From positions 62,001 through 126,000 of the forward strand of contig DATCKA010000070.1 in the NCBI GenBank assembly GCA_036562495.1: DNA of 64,000 nucleotides, read 5' to 3'. This DNA is from Geochorda sp036562495. GTDB taxonomy: Bacteria; Bacillota; Limnochordia; Limnochordales; Geochordaceae. A model generated the notes under the pieces. That model had not been told where the DNA came from. It made no database searches and worked only from the letters and a program-made list of their open reading frames with translations. Of this stretch, positions 24,709-41,844 are shown in pieces (the stretch's first letter is position 1; each line of letters starts with the position of its first letter). The translations under genes were made by a program, and so were the position numbers.

Positions 24709-25422
24709 ATGGCTAAGCATGGCAAGCGTTACATCGAGGTCGCCAAGCTGGTCGACCGGACCCGGGAGTACACGCCGCGTGAGGCCATGGAGCTGGCCGT
24801 CCGGACGGCACGGGCCAAGTTCGACGAGACGGTGGAGGTGGCCCTCAAGCTGGGGGTCGATCCCCGCCACGCCGACCAGCAGGTGCGGGGCACCGTCGTG
24901 TTGCCCGAGGGCACCGGCAAGGCCGTGCGGGTTGCGGTCTTCGCCAAGGGTGAGAAGGCCCGGGAGGCCGAGCAGGCCGGTGCCGACGTGGTGGGCGCCG
25001 AGGAGCTGGTGGCCGAGGTCCAAAACGGGCGGATCGACTTCGACGTAGCCATCGCGACGCCCGACATGATGGGGCTGGTCGGACGGCTGGGCCGCATCCT
25101 GGGGCCCCGGGGCCTGATGCCCAACCCCAAGGCCGGCACGGTCACCATGGAGGTGGCCAAGGCCGTCCGGGAGTTCAAGGCCGGCAAGGTCGAGTTTCGC
25201 ACCTCGCGCGAGGCGGGCGTGCACGTGCCCATCGGCAAGGTCTCGTTCGGGCCCGAGCGCCTGCTCAACAACTTCCGTGCGCTGATGGACGCCGTCGTCA
25301 GGGCCCGACCGGCGGCGGCCAAGGGTCAGTACCTGCGGAGGGTCGCCATCTCCACCACCATGGGGCCGGGGATCAAGGTGAGCCCGCAGTCGGTGATGGA
25401 GTGGTTGGCCGGCGAGGGTTGA
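24709..25422 (+). CDS. rplA: 50S ribosomal protein L1
   Basis: Forms the L1 stalk that releases E-site tRNA and often represses its own operon. The 237-residue protein has the standard core (GTVVLPEGTGKAVRVAVFAKG, GRILGPRGLMPNPKAGTV and SFGPERLLNNFRALMDAV). Ribosome binding site AGGGGAGG about 12 nt before ATG 24709. A 260-nt leader separates it from rplJ. Confidence 0.99.
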   Translation: MAKHGKRYIEVAKLVDRTREYTPREAMELAVRTARAKFDETVEVALKLGVDPRHADQQVRGTVVLPEGTGKAVRVAVFAKGEKAREAEQAGADVVGAEELVAEVQNGRIDFDVAIATPDMMGLVGRLGRILGPRGLMPNPKAGTVTMEVAKAVREFKAGKVEFRTSREAGVHVPIGKVSFGPERLLNNFRALMDAVVRARPAAAKGQYLRRVAISTTMGPGIKVSPQSVMEWLAGEG

Positions 25423-25682
25423 TGGCTCGGACGTAAGACGCTGGCGCTGTCGCTTCCCCGTGACCGCGGGTGGCGCGGGACGTGCTCCTGCGCCTTAAAC
25501 CTGGGGGCCCGCGCAGGGAAGGGAGATGGCGGGTTGCAGGCGTATCGGCGCGGCGGCGCGGGCCGCTGCGTTCAATGGCGTGGCAACCTGTCCCCCCTTT
25601 GCCTGACGGGGGCGGCAGGTTGCCACGTCGCGTCGGGAGACGGTTGCGACCGGGGATCGCCTCGAGAGGGGGTGAGCGGGAG
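25423..25682 (+). promoter_or_regulatory. L10-type leader of rplJ-rplL
   Basis: This 260-nt gap is strongly structured. The first part (about 25480-25540) contains GTGCTCCTGCGCCTTAAACC followed by pairing GC blocks, reminiscent of the kink-turn L10(L12)4 binding site of Bacillota L10 leaders. The second part holds a perfect 12-bp inverted repeat, CGTGGCAACCTG (25579-25590) with CAGGTTGCCACG (25616-25627), closing over an inner CCCCC/GGGGG stem. It fits autogenous repression of rplJL by the L10 complex. Confidence 0.6.
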
Positions 25683-26237
25683 ATGTCCGCGACCGGGACG
25701 CGTGCGGGGTATGCACGCAAGGCAGAGGTGGTCAAGGCCATCGCCGAGGAGCTCGGGCGCTCGCAAGCCATCTTCCTGACGGATTTCCGGGGCCTCGACG
25801 TGGCCACCATGACCCGGTTGCGCATGCGGGTCCGGGAGAGCCAGGCGAGCTACCGGGTGGCCAAGAACACCCTCATCAAGCGTGCCCTGGCGGAGCGGGG
25901 CGTGGACGGAGACCTGGATCCCCTGCTCCAGGGTCCTACGGGCCTCTGCTTCGCCTACGGGGATCCCGTGGCGGTGGCGCGAACGCTAAGCGAGATGGCG
26001 CGGGAGACCCGTCTGCTGGCCATCAAGGGAGGCTGGATGCAGGGGCGGGTCCTGACCCCCTCGGACGTGGAGGCCCTGGCTCAGCTGCCGCCGCGTGAGG
26101 TGCTCGTGGCGCAGGTGCTGGGCACCATGCAGGCGCCCATCACAGGGCTGGTCACCGTGCTGTCGGGTACGGTGCGCAAGCTGGTGGTGGCGCTGGATCA
26201 AATCCGACAGAAGAAGGAGACGCAACAGGCGGCGTGA
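25683..26237 (+). CDS. rplJ: 50S ribosomal protein L10
   Basis: Anchors the L7/L12 dimers on 23S rRNA. ATG 25683 follows GAGAGGGGGTGAG and gives 184 residues; the open frame further upstream covers the structured leader and is not coding. Conserved parts are FLTDFRGLDVATMTRLRMRV, YRVAKNTLIKRAL and TGLCFAYGDPVAVA; the C-terminal helix (LSGTVRKLVVALDQIRQKK) binds L7/L12. It precedes rplL by 27 nt. Confidence 0.98.
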   Translation: MSATGTRAGYARKAEVVKAIAEELGRSQAIFLTDFRGLDVATMTRLRMRVRESQASYRVAKNTLIKRALAERGVDGDLDPLLQGPTGLCFAYGDPVAVARTLSEMARETRLLAIKGGWMQGRVLTPSDVEALAQLPPREVLVAQVLGTMQAPITGLVTVLSGTVRKLVVALDQIRQKKETQQAA

Positions 26238-26264
26238 GGCGCCGCGAAGGGAGCGTGGACCACG

Positions 26265-26657
26265 ATGCCGTTGACCAAGGACGAGTTGATCGAGGCCATC
26301 AGCAACATGACCGTGCTGGAGCTGGCCGAGCTGGTCAAGGCGCTGGAGGAGAAGTTCGGCGTGAGCGCGCAGGCCGCAGTAGCCGTCGCGCCTGCTGCGG
26401 TGGCGGGGGCTCCCGCGGGCGCGGCGCCGGCGGCGCAGGAGGAGAAGACGGAGTTTGACGTCATCCTCCAGTCCGCAGGCGACAAGAAGATCCAGGTCAT
26501 CAAGGTGGTGCGCGAGATCACGGGCCTGGGCCTCAAGGAGGCCAAGGACCTGGTGGACGGCGCGCCCAAGCCGGTCGTCCAGGGCGTCACCCGGGAGCGC
26601 GCCGAGGAGGTCAAGAACAAGCTGGTCGAGGCCGGCGCCACCGTGGAGATCAAGTGA
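26265..26657 (+). CDS. rplL: 50S ribosomal protein L7/L12
   Basis: Stalk protein that recruits translational GTPases. 130 residues: an N-terminal dimerisation domain (LELAELVKALEEKFGV), an Ala/Pro-rich hinge (residues about 38-58) and the C-terminal domain with the factor-binding helix (KIQVIKVVREITGLGLKEAKDLV). Ends 7 nt before a strong hairpin. The ybxB methyltransferase gene that follows rplL in Bacillus is absent. Confidence 0.99.
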   Translation: MPLTKDELIEAISNMTVLELAELVKALEEKFGVSAQAAVAVAPAAVAGAPAGAAPAAQEEKTEFDVILQSAGDKKIQVIKVVREITGLGLKEAKDLVDGAPKPVVQGVTRERAEEVKNKLVEAGATVEIK

Positions 26658-26664
26658 GTCCGGC

Positions 26665-26698
26665 GCGGGGGTCGCAGAGGAAGCTCGGCGACCCCCGC
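26665..26698 (+). terminator. Strong hairpin after rplL
   Basis: Perfect 11-bp stem GCGGGGGTCGC / GCGACCCCCGC with a 12-nt loop, 7 nt after the rplL stop and 48 nt before the rpoB promoter. No T-tract follows. Position suggests termination or attenuation between rplJL and rpoBC. Confidence 0.65.
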
Positions 26699-26745
26699 CA
26701 CGCCAGCCTCCAGGGATGGAGCGTGCCGCGCGTCGCGTGAAGGGA

Positions 26746-26775
26746 TTGACGGCACTGGGTCGGGCATGCTAAACT
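26746..26775 (+). promoter_or_regulatory. Promoter of rpoB-rpoC
   Basis: TTGACG (26746-26751), 18-bp spacer, TGC plus TAAACT (26770-26775). Start near 26782. Confidence 0.75.
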
Positions 26776-26781
26776 GGCCCG

Positions 26782-27104
26782 GTGCGGGCAGCCTGTCTGC
26801 GCGTCGTGATTACGGGACGAGGGAGTTTCGCCGGGCGCTATCCGGGACGTCGAGACGGGTCCTGGTAGGCGCCGTGTCGTATTTAGCACGCTGGCCGTGG
26901 CCTCGAGCCGCGGCGCCCACGGAGCGTGAGTCATCCACGTCGTCTTGCCTGAGCCGACCCTCGGATAGCTGCACCCCTCACACCGGGGGCCTATCCGTCG
27001 CTCGTACGGGAGGGGGCGACCGTGGCCTTCTCTTCGAGGGGGCCGGGCGCGTCTCCTGCCGGTCTTTCGGGTTGCGCGAAGTCGTCCGAACGGGGTGATG
27101 CCGT
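26782..27104 (+). other. Long untranslated leader of rpoB
   Basis: From the predicted start to the rpoB TTG codon are about 323 nt with no gene I can support. A hairpin CGGATAG (26962-26968) / CTATCCG (26991-26997) encloses a CCCC/GGGG pair. A short frame beginning ATG 26768 lacks a ribosome binding site and conserved content. Confidence 0.5.
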
Positions 27105-31184
<4,080 letters not shown>

Positions 31185-31259
31185 CGGGCTTTACCCGAAG
31201 CCGACGCGACGAAGGGGCCGCGCGGGGTCGCCCGGGCGCCCGAGGGGGTAGAGCGAGCC

Positions 31260-34925
<3,666 letters not shown>

Positions 34926-34941
34926 CGGGAGCTAAGGGCAC

Positions 34942-35004
34942 GGGGGCTCGCCCGCGCGCAGGGGTCGGACGAAGGGTCCCTCCTGCGGCGTGCGGGGAGC
35001 CCCC
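34942..35004 (+). terminator. Folded region after rpoC
   Basis: GGGGGCTC (34942-34949) pairs with GAGCCCCC (34997-35004); an inner GCAGG/CCTGC pair makes it a long branched hairpin. It starts 16 nt after the rpoC stop and precedes a new promoter. No T-tract. Confidence 0.45.
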
Positions 35005-35034
35005 TGCCGTGCGACGATGCGTGATGATCGCGAA

Positions 35035-35063
35035 TTGACAGCCCTGAGGGCCGATGCTAGAAT
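35035..35063 (+). promoter_or_regulatory. Promoter of the L7Ae-rpsL-rpsG-fusA-tuf operon
   Basis: Perfect TTGACA (35035-35040), 17-bp spacer, TGC plus TAGAAT (35058-35063). Start near 35070, leaving an 80-nt leader. Probably drives most of the ribosomal superoperon downstream. Confidence 0.88.
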
Positions 35064-35151
35064 GAGGGAGTGCTCGGGCGGCCCGAAAGCGCCGCCAGGC
35101 CGCGCCACGCAAGGGTTTGAGGCCGATCGAGCGGGAGCGATCCCCGGCAGG

Positions 35152-35454
35152 ATGGATCCGTCCGGGGCGCTTGCGCGACTGAAGCGAGAGCGCCGAGCGG
35201 TCGGGGCGCGGCAGACGTTGAGGGCCCTCCACCGGGGCGTGGCTCAGGTCGTCTACGTGGCGAGGGACGCGGACCCCGCGGTGACCCGGCCCATCGTAGA
35301 GCTGAGCCAGCGGATGGCGGTGGAGCTGGTCTACGTAGATAGCATGCACACCCTCGGCAGGGCGTGCGGCATCGACGTGGGAGCGTCCGCAGCGGCGCTC
35401 GTGGCGGAGGAGCCGCCCGCCGATGCGAAGCGGCAGAGGAAGGGGGGAGCATAG
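35152..35454 (+). CDS. L7Ae-family K-turn RNA-binding protein
   Basis: A 100-residue relative of Bacillus YbxF/RplGB, small L7Ae-fold proteins that bind kink-turn RNA. Recognisable parts are VGARQTLRALHRGVAQVVYVARDAD, the strand VELVYVDSMHTLGRACGIDVG and the closing ASAAALV. The frame is open further upstream, but ATG 35152 is where homology begins. Position between rpoC and rpsL is the standard one for this family in Bacillota. A Lys/Arg-rich tail ends 4 nt before rpsL. Confidence 0.93.
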   Translation: MDPSGALARLKRERRAVGARQTLRALHRGVAQVVYVARDADPAVTRPIVELSQRMAVELVYVDSMHTLGRACGIDVGASAAALVAEEPPADAKRQRKGGA

Positions 35455-35458
35455 TCAG

Positions 35459-35875
35459 TTGCCCACGTTCAACCAGCTGGTGCGGCAGGGGCGCAAGCGG
35501 GTGGAGCGCAAGAGCAAGGCGCCTGCGTTCCACTTCATCCAAAACACCCGGACCGGCCATCGGCTCGAGCGGCCGGAGGGCGCCCCCCAGAAGCGAGGGG
35601 TCTGCACCCGTGTCTACACCACCACACCGAAGAAGCCCAACTCTGCGCTTCGCAAGGTGGCACGGGTCCGCCTGACCAATGGCATCGAGGTGACCGCGTA
35701 CATCCCCGGGGAGGGGCACAACCTCCAGGAGCACTCGGTGGTGCTCATCCGGGGTGGACGCGTCAAGGACCTGCCTGGAGTCCGCTACCACATCATTCGC
35801 GGGACTCTGGACGCAGCCGGTGTGGCAAACCGGCGGCAGGGCCGGTCGAAGTACGGGGCCAAGCGGCCCAAGTGA
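35459..35875 (+). CDS. rpsL: 30S ribosomal protein S12
   Basis: Decoding-centre protein; streptomycin-resistance positions lie in TTTPKKPNSALRK and GHNLQEHSVVLIRGGRVKDLPGVRYH. Start TTG 35459, 9 nt after GGGGAG, giving 138 residues. The loop between residues 25 and 45 carries the Bacillota-type insertion before PQKRGVCTR. The target lysines are the wild-type sensitive form. Confidence 0.99.
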   Translation: MPTFNQLVRQGRKRVERKSKAPAFHFIQNTRTGHRLERPEGAPQKRGVCTRVYTTTPKKPNSALRKVARVRLTNGIEVTAYIPGEGHNLQEHSVVLIRGGRVKDLPGVRYHIIRGTLDAAGVANRRQGRSKYGAKRPK

Positions 35876-35989
35876 CGACGCGGCCCCCGACTCGAGGCTT
35901 CCCCCTCGCCCAGCGATGACGTCGGCCGGGCATGGGGGTAGCCTGCGCTCCTCGGGGGCCACGACCTAGAGTCGAGGGGGAGGGCGTGG

Positions 35990-36460
35990 ATGCCGCGCAG
36001 GGGACCGGCGCCGCGCAGGGAGATCGCACCAGATCCGGTTTATAACAGTGAGCTGGTGCATCGGCTCATCAACAAGGTGATGCGGGACGGCAAGAAGAGC
36101 CTGGCCCAGCGCATCGTCTACGGGGCCTTCGACCTGATCCGGGAGCGTACCGGCCGGGATCCGGTCGAGGTGCTCGATCAGGCGCTCAAGAATGTCATGC
36201 CCATGCTGGAGGTGCGCCCGCGCCGGGTCGGCGGCGCCACGTACCAGGTACCCATCGAGGTGCGGCCCGAGCGGAGAGTCTCGCTGGGGCTGCGATGGAT
36301 CGTCGAGTACGCGCGGCAGCGCAAGGACCATACCATGCAGGAGCGCCTGGCCCACGAGCTGCTGGACGCAGCCAACGGCCAGGGCGGCGCGGTCAAGCGC
36401 CGGGAGGATACGCACCGCATGGCAGAGGCCAACCGGGCCTTCGCGCACTACCGCTGGTGA
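35990..36460 (+). CDS. rpsG: 30S ribosomal protein S7
   Basis: Primary assembly protein of the 30S head at the E site. 156 residues with the standard NSELVHRLINKVMRDGKKSLAQ, RPRRVGGATYQVPIEVRPERR and C-terminal EDTHRMAEANRAFAHYRW. It is separated from rpsL by a 114-nt gap in which I see no gene. Confidence 0.99.
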   Translation: MPRRGPAPRREIAPDPVYNSELVHRLINKVMRDGKKSLAQRIVYGAFDLIRERTGRDPVEVLDQALKNVMPMLEVRPRRVGGATYQVPIEVRPERRVSLGLRWIVEYARQRKDHTMQERLAHELLDAANGQGGAVKRREDTHRMAEANRAFAHYRW

Positions 36461-36517
36461 GGCGGACGGTGGCCCAGGCCGAGGTCGGGTCGTCAGCCGT
36501 AGGGGGATTGGAAGTTC

Positions 36518-38593
36518 GTGTCGTCGGTTCGTGAGGTGCCCATCGAAAAGACCCGTAACATCGGGATCATGGCCCATATCGACGCCGGTAAGACCACCAC
36601 GACCGAGCGCATCTTGTTCTACACGGGCAAGGTGCACCGCATCGGCGAGGTGCACGAGGGCGCCGCGACCATGGACTGGATGGTCCAGGAGCGGGAGCGG
36701 GGCATCACCATCACCTCGGCGGCGACGACCTGCTACTGGCGGGACTTTCGGATCAACATCATCGACACGCCGGGGCACGTCGACTTCACCGTGGAGGTGG
36801 AGCGATCCCTGCGCGTGCTCGATGGCGCGGTGGCCATCTTCGACGCCGTGCAGGGGGTCGAGCCCCAGTCCGAGACGGTCTGGCGGCAGGCGGACCGCTA
36901 CGGCGTCCCCCGCATCGCCTATGTCAACAAGATGGATCGGGTGGGTGCCGACTTCTTGCGAGTCGTCGACGACATCCGTCGGCGGCTGGGCGCCAAGGCC
37001 GTGCCGATCCAGCTCCCGGTGGGAGCCGAGGAGAGCTTCAGGGGTGTCATCGATCTCCTGCGTCGCAAGGCCATCCTCTACGTGGACGATCTGGGCACCC
37101 GCAGCGACGAGACCGACATCCCGCCCGAGATGGCCGACCTGGTGGAGCAGACCCGGCACGCCATGGTCGAGGCCATCGTGGAGACCGACGACGAGCTGAT
37201 GGCGCGTTACCTGGAGGGCGAGGAGATCGAGGTCGAAGCCCTGCGGCGGGCCCTGCGCCAGGCCACCGTGACGGGGCGGCTGGTGCCGGTGTTGTGCGGC
37301 TCGTCCTTCCGTAACAAGGGCGTGCAGCCGCTGCTGGACGCGGTGGTCGACTACCTGCCGTCGCCCCTGGATCTGCCCCCGGTGCGGGGGACCCATCCGG
37401 ATAGCGGGGAGGCGCTGACCCGGGAGCCGGTGGACGAGGCGCCTTTCGCTGCCCTGGCCTTCAAGATCCAGGTCGATCCGTACGTCGGCAAGCTTTGCTA
37501 TTTGCGTGTGTACTCCGGCGTGCTCCGGTCGGGCACGTACGTCTACAACGCCAACAAGCGGGCCAAGGAGCGCATCGGGCGAATCCTGCGAATGCACGCC
37601 AACCACCGGGAGGACGTGGATGCGGCCTTCGCAGGCGACATCGTGGCGGCCGTCGGCCTGCGGCAGACGGTGACGGGCGACACGTTGTGCGCGGAGGAGG
37701 CGCCCATCCTGCTGGAGGCGCCCCAGTTCCCGGAGCCCGTCATCTCGCAGGCTATCGAGCCCAAGACCAAGGCCGACCAGGATAAGCTCGGGGTCGCCCT
37801 GCAGCGTCTGGCCGAGGAGGACCCGACGTTCCGGGTGCGGACCGATGCGGAGACGGGGCAGACGCTCATCTCCGGCATGGGCGAGCTGCACCTGGAGATC
37901 ATCGTCGACCGCCTGCTGCGGGAGTTCAAGGTGGAGGCCAACGTGGGGCGGCCGCAGGTGGCCTACCGGGAGACCATCCGGCGCAAGGTCCAGGCCGAGG
38001 GACGCTTCATCCGGCAGACGGGTGGTCGCGGCCAGTACGGCCACGTCTGGCTGGAGCTGGAGCCTCTCCCCCCTGGCTCGGGCTTCGAGTTCGTCAACAA
38101 GATCGTGGGGGGCGTCGTGCCAAAGGAGTACATCCCCGCGGTCGAGGCTGGCGTGCGCGAGGCCATGCAAAATGGCGTGCTGGCTGGCTATCCCGTCGTG
38201 GACGTGCGGGTGACCCTCTTCGACGGCTCTTACCACGAGGTGGACTCGTCGGAGATGGCCTTCAAGGTGGCGGCGTCCATGGCGTTCAAGGAGGCGGCCC
38301 GCAAGGCGGACCCGGTCTTGCTGGAGCCCATCATGAGCGTCGAGGTGGTGACGCCGGAGGAGTTCCTGGGCGACGTCATCGGCAATCTCAACGCGCGCCG
38401 GGGGCACGTCGAGGGCATGGAGCGACGGGGCAACACGCAGGTCGTGCGGGCTCGGGTGCCGCTGGCGACCATGTTTGGCTACGCCACGGATCTGCGGTCC
38501 ATGACCCAGGGACGCGCGTCGTACACCATGCAGTTTTCCCATTACGAGGAAGTGCCCGCCAACATCGCACAGGAGCTGCTGGCCCGCGTATAG
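36518..38593 (+). CDS. fusA: Elongation factor G
   Basis: GTPase that drives tRNA-mRNA translocation. G1 AHIDAGKTTTTER, G2 RGITITSAATT, G3 DTPGHVDFT and G4 NKMD are intact, and the five domains are full length (691 residues). Start GTG 36518 after AGGGGGA. It is the only EF-G in view; the position between rpsG and tuf and the length fit the canonical translocase rather than a paralogue. Confidence 0.99.
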   Translation: MSSVREVPIEKTRNIGIMAHIDAGKTTTTERILFYTGKVHRIGEVHEGAATMDWMVQERERGITITSAATTCYWRDFRINIIDTPGHVDFTVEVERSLRVLDGAVAIFDAVQGVEPQSETVWRQADRYGVPRIAYVNKMDRVGADFLRVVDDIRRRLGAKAVPIQLPVGAEESFRGVIDLLRRKAILYVDDLGTRSDETDIPPEMADLVEQTRHAMVEAIVETDDELMARYLEGEEIEVEALRRALRQATVTGRLVPVLCGSSFRNKGVQPLLDAVVDYLPSPLDLPPVRGTHPDSGEALTREPVDEAPFAALAFKIQVDPYVGKLCYLRVYSGVLRSGTYVYNANKRAKERIGRILRMHANHREDVDAAFAGDIVAAVGLRQTVTGDTLCAEEAPILLEAPQFPEPVISQAIEPKTKADQDKLGVALQRLAEEDPTFRVRTDAETGQTLISGMGELHLEIIVDRLLREFKVEANVGRPQVAYRETIRRKVQAEGRFIRQTGGRGQYGHVWLELEPLPPGSGFEFVNKIVGGVVPKEYIPAVEAGVREAMQNGVLAGYPVVDVRVTLFDGSYHEVDSSEMAFKVAASMAFKEAARKADPVLLEPIMSVEVVTPEEFLGDVIGNLNARRGHVEGMERRGNTQVVRARVPLATMFGYATDLRSMTQGRASYTMQFSHYEEVPANIAQELLARV

Positions 38594-38627
38594 GGCGGCA
38601 GGGGCAAAGAGGGAGGCACGAGCCAAG

Positions 38628-39830
<1,203 letters not shown>

Positions 39831-39904
39831 CGCGCGTCGAGGCGTCAGGCACCTTGACAACTTGTCGCGTGGGGTAATGGCTTCGATAGGGAGGGGCAGG
39901 AGGT

Positions 39905-40210
39905 TTGGCTCAGCGTATACGGATTCGACTCAAGGCCTTTGACCACAAACTCCTGGATAGCTCGGCCGAGAAGATCGTGGAGACGGCCAAGCGCACGGGT
40001 GCACTGGTGTCGGGGCCCATCCCCCTGCCCACGGAGCGGAGCGTCTACACGGTGCTTCGCTCGCCCCACGTGCACAAGAACTCCCGTGAGCAGTTCGCGA
40101 TGTGCACCCACAAGCGGCTCATCGACATCCTGGAGCCGACGCCCAAGACGGTGGACGCCCTGATGCGGCTGGACCTGCCGGCGGGCGTGGACATCGAGAT
40201 CAAGCTGTAG
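39905..40210 (+). CDS. rpsJ: 30S ribosomal protein S10
   Basis: Head protein of the 30S subunit that also binds NusB in antitermination. 101 residues starting at TTG 39905, with GGGAGGGG 8 nt before it; the conserved text runs QRIRIRLKAFDHKLLDSSAEKIVETAKRTGA to the end. A TTGACA lies in the gap behind tuf, but with no good -10. First gene of the S10 block. Confidence 0.98.
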   Translation: MAQRIRIRLKAFDHKLLDSSAEKIVETAKRTGALVSGPIPLPTERSVYTVLRSPHVHKNSREQFAMCTHKRLIDILEPTPKTVDALMRLDLPAGVDIEIKL

Positions 40211-40223
40211 CGAGGAAAAGGAC

Positions 40224-40907
40224 ATGGCCGCCAAGGGGATTCTGGGCAGAAAGCTGGGCATGACCCAGGTGTTCGACGCCGACGGCCGGGCGCTCGGGGT
40301 GACGGTCATCGAGGCCGGGCCCTGCATCGTCGTGGCCCGCCGCCAGCCGGAGAGGGACGGGTACGCGGCCGTCCAGCTGGGCTACGAGGAGGTGCCCGAG
40401 CGCCGGCTCACCAAGCCCGAGCGCGGGCATCTCCAGGCCCATGGGATCCGGCAGGCGCTGCGGCACCTGCGGGAGTTCCGGTTGGACCCTGACGAGCGCG
40501 AGGGGCTCGCGGCCCTCGAGCCAGGCGCCACCGTCACGGTGGAGCAGTTCGCTCCCGGCGATCGCGTGGACGTCTCGGCGCTCACCCGGGGCAAGGGCTT
40601 CGCCGGAGTCATCAAGCGCTGGGGCAACCGTCGGGGCCCGATGAGCCACGGGTCGATGTACCACCGGCGGGTCGGCACCTTGGGAGCCACGGGGCCCCAG
40701 AGGGTGCTCAAGGGCAAGAAGATGCCGGGTCGGTTGGGCCGTGAGCGCGTGACCATCCAGGCGTTGCGCGTGGTCGCCGTCGACCCGGAGCGCAACCTCT
40801 TGCTGGTGCACGGCGCCGTCCCGGGCGCGCCCGGTACCCTGGTCGAGGTGCGCTCGAGCAAGCTGTACAGCCGTCGGCGGTACCGGCGCGAGGCGAAGGG
40901 TAGGTAG
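40224..40907 (+). CDS. rplC: 50S ribosomal protein L3
   Basis: Early-assembly protein near the peptidyl transferase centre. 227 residues with GILGRKLGMTQVFD at the start and the extended loop KGKGFAGVIKRWGNRRGPMSHGS-like segment (residues 114-137) reaching to the catalytic centre. It lies 13 nt after rpsJ. Confidence 0.98.
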   Translation: MAAKGILGRKLGMTQVFDADGRALGVTVIEAGPCIVVARRQPERDGYAAVQLGYEEVPERRLTKPERGHLQAHGIRQALRHLREFRLDPDEREGLAALEPGATVTVEQFAPGDRVDVSALTRGKGFAGVIKRWGNRRGPMSHGSMYHRRVGTLGATGPQRVLKGKKMPGRLGRERVTIQALRVVAVDPERNLLLVHGAVPGAPGTLVEVRSSKLYSRRRYRREAKGR

Positions 40908-40913
40908 GGCGTG

Positions 40914-41540
40914 ATGCCGGTCGTACCGGTCTTCAACATGGAGGGGCAGCAGGTCGGGGAGATCACCCTGCGGGACGACATATGGGCCGTCCCCCTCAAG
41001 CGTGCCCTCATCCACCAGGCGGTGCTGGCGCACCTGGCCAACCGGCGCCAGGGGACGCACAGCACCAAGACGAGGGGAGAGGTGAGCGGCGGCGGGCGCA
41101 AGCCGTGGCGCCAGAAGGGGACCGGTCGGGCCCGGCAGGGTAGCATTCGCTCGCCGCTGTGGCGACACGGTGGGATCGTCTTCGGCCCCAAGCCGCGGGA
41201 GTACGGCTTCACCATCCCCCGCAAGGCCAGGCGACTGGCCCTCAAGTCCGCGCTGTCGGCCAAGCTGCGGGATGGTCAGGTCGTGGTGCTGGAGCAACTG
41301 CGGCTGTCCGAGCCCAAGACCCGGGCCATGGTCTCGGTGCTGGACGGCCTCAAGGTGAAGGGGCGCAAGTCGCTCATCATCATGGGCGAGAAGGATCCCA
41401 ACGTGATCCTGGCCGCTCGCAACATCCCGGGGGTGGCGTTGCTGCCGCCGGACGCCCTGGGCGTCTACCCCGTGGTGGATGCCGACCGCGTCGTGCTGAC
41501 CAAGGACGCGGTGGCGGCCCTGGAGGAGGCGCTGGGCTGA
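40914..41540 (+). CDS. rplD: 50S ribosomal protein L4
   Basis: Exit-tunnel protein whose long loop (RQGTHSTKTRGEVSGGGRKPW) lines the constriction. 208 residues from ATG 40914; the GTG directly before it (40911) is an equivalent alternative. In E. coli L4 represses the S10 operon, but I see no such leader here. Confidence 0.98.
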   Translation: MPVVPVFNMEGQQVGEITLRDDIWAVPLKRALIHQAVLAHLANRRQGTHSTKTRGEVSGGGRKPWRQKGTGRARQGSIRSPLWRHGGIVFGPKPREYGFTIPRKARRLALKSALSAKLRDGQVVVLEQLRLSEPKTRAMVSVLDGLKVKGRKSLIIMGEKDPNVILAARNIPGVALLPPDALGVYPVVDADRVVLTKDAVAALEEALG

Positions 41541-41541
41541 G

Positions 41542-41835
41542 ATGGAGCGGCACATCCGAGACGTGCTCATCCGTCCGCTGGTGACGGAGAAGAGCACCCG
41601 GCTCATGAGCGAGACCAACGCCTACACCTTCCAGGTCGCGCCCGACGCGACGAAGGTCGAGATCCGCCAGGCCGTCGAGCAGGTGTTCAACGTGAAGGTG
41701 CTCGACGTGCGCACCATGTGGGTGCGGGGTAAGCAGCGGCGGATGGGGCGCTTCGTCGGGCGGCGGCCCGACTGGAAGAAGGCCATCGTCAAGCTGGCTC
41801 CCGGCCAGCGGATACCGATCTTCGAGGGAATGTGA
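41542..41835 (+). CDS. rplW: 50S ribosomal protein L23
   Basis: Tunnel-exit protein that docks trigger factor and SRP. 97 residues, with IRPLVTEKSTRLM and the Lys/Arg-rich loop RGKQRRMGRFVGRRPDWKKA. One nucleotide separates it from the rplD stop. Confidence 0.98.
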   Translation: MERHIRDVLIRPLVTEKSTRLMSETNAYTFQVAPDATKVEIRQAVEQVFNVKVLDVRTMWVRGKQRRMGRFVGRRPDWKKAIVKLAPGQRIPIFEGM

Positions 41836-41844
41836 GGGCGCGCC

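Noticed and set aside
26766..27098. 110-codon frame in the rpoB leader
   Set aside because: Begins at the predicted -10 box, lacks a ribosome binding site and has no recognisable sequence.
39854..39880. TTGACA between tuf and rpsJ as an S10-operon promoter
   Set aside because: No acceptable -10 at 16-18 bp; the nearest candidate TAATGG is only 15 bp away.
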